Below are positions 59,478 to 64,000 of a stretch of DNA of 64,000 bases, piece by piece; positions within the stretch are counted from its first letter, which is position 1; the number at the start of each line of letters is the position of its first letter. The DNA comes from an uncultured Chthonomonas sp. (GTDB lineage Bacteria > Armatimonadota > Chthonomonadetes > Chthonomonadales > Chthonomonadaceae), in NCBI GenBank assembly GCA_903859705.1, contig CAIONQ010000154.1, positions 1 to 64,000 on the forward strand, given 5' to 3'. Made by a program: the position numbers and the translations under genes. The notes under the pieces were generated by a model that did no database searches, had not been told where the DNA came from, and saw nothing but the letters and a program-made list of their open reading frames with translations.

Positions 59478-61919
59478 TTAGTTGCCGCCCGTTAGCTCGG
59501 CAATGGCTTCCAGCTCAATAACGCGTGGGCCTGCAACGGTTCCATCTGGAGCGCGCCCCTGCACAAACTCTGCCCGAAACTGGCGTGCATTAACAGGGGC
59601 GTTAAGCGTGCGCGTACGAAGAATATCTTCGGCGGCGTTCTCCATGGCGTAGGGGTGCGTGTTATCGAAAGTATCGATGAAGGTCCAATCCGAGCCCGGC
59701 CCTACCCGTGAAAATAGCCGGAATGTGCCGAACTCCCGCCTGCCCGTGTTTTCATCTCCATGCGCTTTTATACGGTAGCCGTGCAGGCGAACGGCGCCCC
59801 GGGTTTCCCACTCTACGCTATGAACAAAGCCTTCTGGTTTGCCATCTGCAAACAGAATCAGATCATGCGATTCCAGGGAACCGTAACTGCCACCGAATAG
59901 ATCTCTTGGGTCGCTGCCGGGTAGCATGGCGCTGTGGTTGGTAACCTTTGCCCCGTAGCGCAGATTCCATAAATTGGCCTTTTGCCCCGGTTTGGGCTGC
60001 GGCAGGGGCTGTGCTTTTGCGGCACCCTGATCTGGGCCCTGTTGAAACTGCTTCGCCAGAAGCATCAGGGTATAGGGATCTACAAATTCGATTTCGGAGC
60101 CGGTTTCGGAGGCATGCACGCGGTCCATCATCTTCTTAAGATCGGTTGGGCTCCAGAGAATGGTGCGGCACACCAGAAACTCCGGTTTCTCTGGCCGGCA
60201 GTGGGCAAGTATGGATGCCGCGCCGGATATTGGATCGTTGAGATCGGTTTCCATTCTTAAGAAGGGAGTATCGCCCTCCATACCGATGCGAGGTACCTTC
60301 TGGGCAACCACTCCATCCGCAGAGAAGGTGGTGTAGGCCTTGCGTATTTCAGGAGTCATGCCCGGGGCATCGCCATCGATAACAAAGCCCGTGATGGAGA
60401 GATCCCACTGATTGAAGTAGCGCACGCAGTGCTGGCGCCAGGTTTCGAGCCCAGATTTGAGGCCCGAGTACTCTCTGGGTGGTGTGAGGCTGCCGGGGTT
60501 GAGATAGCCAGCGCCGGAATCACCGGCCGTAAAAGTATCTCCGGGGCGGGCGTTTTTGCGGGCCCAATCCATGCCCGCTGCAAACCTATCTGCAAGGTTG
60601 GGGTTAAAGGCCCACCCTACCGGGATGGTGCCGCGTGCCGGATCGTTCCAGATATCTGGCAGGCGCTGATACAGCCAGGAGGCGGCATCGTAATCCCCGC
60701 CATAGATGGCCACATAGCTTTTGGGCGCAAGATGCCCATCGGCGGAGATAAGGCCACGCTTTTTAAGATCGTTTACCGTTGGTTTTTGCTGCGGATAGTG
60801 GGATGCCAGCGGGAAGTGGGTATACACCGAGGCGTTGGCCATGGCGCAAATGCCGAGCGCATCGGCATCCATGTAGGCATTGAAGCAGGAGAGGATGTGC
60901 GCGTACTTCCATTCTGTGGGCACGCCGCCATGTTTGCCGCCCGCGCCGGTGTAATCGGTGTACTTCCAGGCCCAGGGCACAAACCCGCCCACGTGAATCA
61001 TTTTGCGTCCACCGGTTTGCAGCCATGCCGATTTGAGAATGGCGCGCAGGGTGGCCTGATCGGTGCCTTTTGGCTGCGAGGGATCATCTACCGGGGTTTC
61101 ATCATCCCAGGGCAGCAGATCGAAAAAGAATCCGCGCTGCGATATAAAGAAATCGTGATCGGTTAGCGTGTGATTCGGGATGTACCCATCTGGATGCGCT
61201 ATCCACCAGGAATCCAGATAGTAGGCAAGCCGTGTACCGGCGCATTTGCCTGTATCCAGGTAGCGCTCTTTGGCCCACAGGTAGGCATCACACTTGGCGC
61301 TGCCGCTGGATGGGGTGGCGCTGCCCGGCAGATGGCCTTTGCCTGTGAACATGCTGCTGCCATCCGGGTGAACCAGCCACAGCTTTACGGGCAGATGCAG
61401 GCCCGAAGGCGCGGTGAGATGCGTGTAGAGCGAATCTGGCGAGGGGTCGTACCTTACAGCGGCAAGATCCTCTACCCCGGCTGCGGTGGAAGCTACATTA
61501 GAGGTGGCCGGCACACGATCATCGTATACCACCAGCCCGTTGATTCTGCTCTTAAACTTGTTGATGAGGCTATCCAGATTCGGAAGCGGCGTTGCCGTTC
61601 TATTTGCCAGCCAGGCACCGGGAGCGCGCAGGGTGTTAAGCCAGAAGCGATCTACCGTTGCCGTGTTGCCGCCCACCAGAAACAGATAGAGCTCTGGCTT
61701 ATCCCGATTAACGATGCCCTGAATGGTGGTGATGAAATGGGTTTCATCCCATATTTTGCGCGCCATCTCGGGCTTTTTTGCATCCAGCGACACCGTGTAG
61801 GTGAGATCGTAGGTGTAGATGGGGCCAGCAGAATCCTGGGTGGCGGCGGCCGGTTTGCATAGCAATGCGGCCGCCGCGGCAAGCAGCGTAACTAACTGGG
61901 AGGCAATTGGATGTTTCAT
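59478..61919 (-). CDS. GxGYxYP-type putative glycoside hydrolase with discoidin-like C-terminus
   Basis: An 813-residue secreted protein. Signal peptide QLVTLLAAAAALLCKPAAA. It opens IYTYDLTYTVSLDAKKPEMA and carries THFITTIQGIVNRDKPELYL, PVKLWLVHPDG and GDSGAGYLNPGS, a variant of the GxGYxYP family motif (here GxGYxNP). The GxGYxYP domain is a predicted glycoside hydrolase; the replaced Tyr makes function uncertain. C-terminal residues from about 650 (NLWNLRYGAKVTNHSAMLPG, WTFIDTFDNTHPYAM) look like an F5/8 discoidin-type binding domain. It is divergent from the FG-GAP gene, with 150 bases between. Confidence 0.78.
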   Translation of the reverse strand: MKHPIASQLVTLLAAAAALLCKPAAATQDSAGPIYTYDLTYTVSLDAKKPEMARKIWDETHFITTIQGIVNRDKPELYLFLVGGNTATVDRFWLNTLRAPGAWLANRTATPLPNLDSLINKFKSRINGLVVYDDRVPATSNVASTAAGVEDLAAVRYDPSPDSLYTHLTAPSGLHLPVKLWLVHPDGSSMFTGKGHLPGSATPSSGSAKCDAYLWAKERYLDTGKCAGTRLAYYLDSWWIAHPDGYIPNHTLTDHDFFISQRGFFFDLLPWDDETPVDDPSQPKGTDQATLRAILKSAWLQTGGRKMIHVGGFVPWAWKYTDYTGAGGKHGGVPTEWKYAHILSCFNAYMDADALGICAMANASVYTHFPLASHYPQQKPTVNDLKKRGLISADGHLAPKSYVAIYGGDYDAASWLYQRLPDIWNDPARGTIPVGWAFNPNLADRFAAGMDWARKNARPGDTFTAGDSGAGYLNPGSLTPPREYSGLKSGLETWRQHCVRYFNQWDLSITGFVIDGDAPGMTPEIRKAYTTFSADGVVAQKVPRIGMEGDTPFLRMETDLNDPISGAASILAHCRPEKPEFLVCRTILWSPTDLKKMMDRVHASETGSEIEFVDPYTLMLLAKQFQQGPDQGAAKAQPLPQPKPGQKANLWNLRYGAKVTNHSAMLPGSDPRDLFGGSYGSLESHDLILFADGKPEGFVHSVEWETRGAVRLHGYRIKAHGDENTGRREFGTFRLFSRVGPGSDWTFIDTFDNTHPYAMENAAEDILRTRTLNAPVNARQFRAEFVQGRAPDGTVAGPRVIELEAIAELTGGN

Positions 61920-62070
61920 GCCGTAGGTTGCGACGCCAGGCGCGCAAACTCCTTAACCGTGCGCGGCATGTTGCATGAGAAGTTTGCGCGCATTGCAGGG
62001 AAACAGTGCCTAACTGCCGGATAAGATCTTCAAATGCGGGCAGTAGGATGCCCCGATTCAGGAGTTTGCC
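61920..62070. other. Divergent promoter region
   Basis: About 150 bases between the GxGYxYP-type and FG-GAP genes. Only the AGGAG of the FG-GAP gene is clear; promoters for both must be here. Confidence 0.4.
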
Positions 62071-63162
62071 ATGCCTCTTAAGTTTCGTAAGATTCTGATT
62101 GCCGATGAGCGCTATGAATCTGCAGCGGTGTTTGATGTGGATAACGATGGCGTGCTGGATATTGTATCCGGGGCGTACTGGTACAAAGGTCCAGACTTCA
62201 AGCAGGCGTTTAAAATTGGAGATGTGCGCGCCGAGGGCGAGTATTTCGACGACTTTTCTACGTTGCCACTGGATGTTAATGGCGATGGGTATATGGATTT
62301 TGTTACCGGCGGCTGGTGGGGAAACAATCTGCGTTGGCGCCAGAACCCCGGGCCCGCAGGTGGCGAGTGGACCACGCATGTGATTGCAGAGGTTGGCAAT
62401 GTGGAAACCACCCGTATGTGGGATGTGGATGGCGATGGTGAGTTTGAGATTGTGCCCAACACGCCGGGTGCACCACTGCGGGTATTTAAGTTACTGCGGG
62501 ACTCGGATGGCAACGGCACGGGCGAATTTAGCAGCCGTACCATCTGGAGTAAGGCGCAGGGGCATGGGCTGGGCTTCGGGGATATTTCTGGCAGCGGCCG
62601 TGGGGATTTTGTGCTGCACAATGGCTGGCTGGAGGCACCGGAGAATCCCTATGATGGCCCGGAGGCAGACTGGGTGTTTCATCCTGATTTCAGCCTGGGC
62701 TCTGCAAGTGTGCCAATTCTTGTTGTGGATGTGAACGGGGATGGCCTGAACGATTTGATTGTTGGCCAGGGCCATAACTATGGCCTGGAGTGGCTTGAGC
62801 AGGGGCGGGATGCCGATGGCAACCGAACCTGGAAGCGCCACCCCATCGACCCCTGGAACGCGCAATATCATGATTTGCAGTGGGCAGATATTGATGGCGA
62901 TGGCCAGTGCGAACTGATTACAGGCAAGCGGCACCGCGCGCATAACGGGCACGACCCGGGCGAGCACGATGATGTGGGAATCTACTACTTTAAGTGGAAC
63001 GGGGAATCCTTTACCAAGCAGATTATCGATTACGGGCAGATTCGGCAAGCAACGGGCTGCGGAATTCTGTTTGCCCTTGCAGATCTGCGCGGCACTGGCA
63101 GATTAGACCTGGTAGCACCTGGCAAAGATGGCCTGTTTCTGTTCTTAAACGAAGGCTTTTAG
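62071..63162 (+). CDS. FG-GAP/VCBS-type repeat protein
   Basis: A 363-residue protein without a signal peptide at the chosen start (AGGAG seven bases upstream). It is built from repeats with calcium-binding-like DxDxDG motifs: AVFDVDNDGVLDIV, LDVNGDGYMDFV, RMWDVDGDGEFEIV, LVVDVNGDGLNDLI and QWADIDGDGQCELI, forming a seven-bladed-propeller-like fold. Such proteins bind carbohydrates or act as secreted lectin-like components. No catalytic site is visible. The lack of an N-terminal signal is odd for this family; export may use another route or the protein is cytoplasmic. Confidence 0.88.
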   Translation: MPLKFRKILIADERYESAAVFDVDNDGVLDIVSGAYWYKGPDFKQAFKIGDVRAEGEYFDDFSTLPLDVNGDGYMDFVTGGWWGNNLRWRQNPGPAGGEWTTHVIAEVGNVETTRMWDVDGDGEFEIVPNTPGAPLRVFKLLRDSDGNGTGEFSSRTIWSKAQGHGLGFGDISGSGRGDFVLHNGWLEAPENPYDGPEADWVFHPDFSLGSASVPILVVDVNGDGLNDLIVGQGHNYGLEWLEQGRDADGNRTWKRHPIDPWNAQYHDLQWADIDGDGQCELITGKRHRAHNGHDPGEHDDVGIYYFKWNGESFTKQIIDYGQIRQATGCGILFALADLRGTGRLDLVAPGKDGLFLFLNEGF

Positions 63163-63182
63163 ACTCGGGGTGTATAGATATA

Positions 63183-63216
63183 AAAAGGCGGCCTCCCAAT
63201 AAGGAGGCCGCCTTTT
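63183..63216. terminator. Bidirectional intrinsic terminator
   Basis: AAAAGGCGGCCTCC (63183-63196) and GGAGGCCGCCTTTT (63203-63216) are perfect 14-base arms with a CAATAA loop. It serves the FG-GAP gene and the convergent symporter gene. Confidence 0.92.
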
Positions 63217-63231
63217 CTACGATTGGTGCCG

Positions 63232-64000
63232 TTACTCTATGGCTGCCGATTCTAAGGCAAGCTCATCCGGAGTACCGAACAGCTTTGCGCGCTCATCATC
63301 AAATGCGCCTTCCCAGCGTGCAATAACAACCGTTGCCAGGCAGTTGCCAAGCACGTTTACGCTGGTGCGTGCCATATCCATTAGTTCATCTACACCCAGG
63401 ATGACAACCACGCCTGCAGCAGGCAAGTTGAAGGATGCGCAGGTTGCCAGCAGAATTACCAGCGAGGCGCGCGGTACGGCTGCAACGCCCTTAGAGGTGA
63501 TCATGAGGGTAACCATCATGGCTACCTGGCGGCCAAAATCCATGTGCACATGCGTGCTAGCTTCGGCGGCCTGGGCCACAAAAACAGAGGCTATGGCAAG
63601 GTAAAGCGTGGTGCCATCCAGGTTGAAGCTATACCCTGTGGGCATTACGAAGCTGACAATGCGCTTGGGAACTCCCAGCCTCTCCATCATCTCCATGGCC
63701 TTGGGCAGTGCAGATTCGCTGCTTGTGGTTGCAAAGGCGATGGTAAAGGGCTCTCTAACCGCCTGTAGAAACTTTTTGATGGGCAGACGTACGATGATAG
63801 CAACAATGCCCAGCACAACTATTACAAAGATTATCAGGGCCACATAGAGAGACCCGATGAGTTTAGCGAGGTTTTTTAGCACCCCTAAGCCATGCTCTCC
63901 AATAGTGTGTGCCATTGCAGCGCCAACGCCGATGGGGGCGAAGCGCATGATATATTCTGTGAACTTGAACATAATGTGCGAGAGGCTCTCGCACCAGTGC
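63232..64000 (-). CDS. Dicarboxylate:cation symporter (DctA/GltP family), partial
   Basis: The C-terminal part of a secondary transporter, cut by the window end. The visible 256 or so residues include IMRFAPIGVGAAMA, FATTSSESALPKAMEMMERL (serine-rich reentrant loop), IVSFVMPTGYSFNLDGTTLY and TSKGVAAVPRASLVIL, with VDELMDMARTSVNVLGNCLA near the end. These are the hallmark motifs of DAACS-family (DctA/GltP) Na+/H+-coupled carriers of C4-dicarboxylates, aspartate or glutamate. The frame is open to 64000, so the start lies outside the window. Confidence 0.93.
   Translation of the reverse strand, partial: HWCESLSHIMFKFTEYIMRFAPIGVGAAMAHTIGEHGLGVLKNLAKLIGSLYVALIIFVIVVLGIVAIIVRLPIKKFLQAVREPFTIAFATTSSESALPKAMEMMERLGVPKRIVSFVMPTGYSFNLDGTTLYLAIASVFVAQAAEASTHVHMDFGRQVAMMVTLMITSKGVAAVPRASLVILLATCASFNLPAAGVVVILGVDELMDMARTSVNVLGNCLATVVIARWEGAFDDERAKLFGTPDELALESAAIE

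Noticed and set aside
1-64000. tRNA or rRNA genes
   Set aside because: No cloverleaf with a GGTTCRANNCC-type T arm was recognised on either strand in the intergenic regions; a tRNAscan-type search would be decisive.

Overview
The window is bacterial chromosome that includes the replication origin. dnaA (35604-37151, +) is followed by about 0.8 kb of non-coding DNA with several DnaA boxes, then by recF and a DciA-type (DUF721) gene. Moderate-to-high GC, frequent GTG/TTG starts with good Shine-Dalgarno sequences, and two DUF1549/DUF1553 cytochrome plus DUF1501 pairs point to a lineage such as Armatimonadota, Planctomycetota, Verrucomicrobiota or Acidobacteriota. Lgt, LspA, cytochrome bd, a ComEC-like protein and many secreted or Tat-exported enzymes fit a free-living aerobic heterotroph. 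The phylum is an inference; I lean to Armatimonadota or a PVC-like group, weakly.

Layout. 0.4-9.7 kb: a four-gene, translationally coupled operon of two (PSCyt1-DUF1549-DUF1553)/(DUF1501) pairs. 9.7-14.3 kb: small genes (SRPBCC, NTF2-like, L,D-transpeptidase, unknown proteins, a Tat-exported sugar isomerase/epimerase-like protein, a zinc-ribbon protein). 14.4-20.4 kb: cydAB, a secreted thioredoxin-fold protein and a large secreted metalloprotease, all on the minus strand. 20.6-26.7 kb: a secreted barrel-like protein, a holin-like membrane protein, a HAD phosphatase, an RRM RNA-binding protein with a long structured leader, a polysaccharide deacetylase, an unknown secreted protein, and a GT2/two-TM-protein pair. 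26.9-32.3 kb: a minus-strand run ileS-lspA-lgt-peptidase C26, i.e. isoleucyl-tRNA synthetase with lipoprotein maturation. 32.6-35.1 kb: a secreted unknown and ilvA. 35.4-42.7 kb: dnaA, oriC, recF, dciA-like, an enolase-superfamily dehydratase and comEC-like.

42.7-49.8 kb looks like a variable region. It holds a two-gene secreted pair with no family I recognise, downstream of an AT-rich promoter segment. A secreted S15/CocE hydrolase, a toxin-antitoxin module (Panacea-domain antitoxin plus a PemK/MazF-like candidate toxin) and about 1.4 kb of gene-free DNA packed with imperfect repeats follow. A second copy of the S15/CocE hydrolase lies on the far side, so the module and repeats sit between two tandem paralogues. 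52-63 kb carries saccharide-related genes (GH78 rhamnosidase, Gfo/Idh/MocA oxidoreductase, GxGYxYP-type protein, FG-GAP protein) around an MgtA-type Mg2+ ATPase. The window ends inside a dicarboxylate:cation symporter gene.

No rRNA, tRNA, CRISPR array, transposase or phage structural gene was recognised. The best candidates for something undescribed are the Panacea/PemK-like pair with its repeat field, the 43.0-44.9 kb secreted pair, the dnaA-oriC-recF-dciA arrangement without dnaN, and several structured leaders and inverted repeats without an assigned role.
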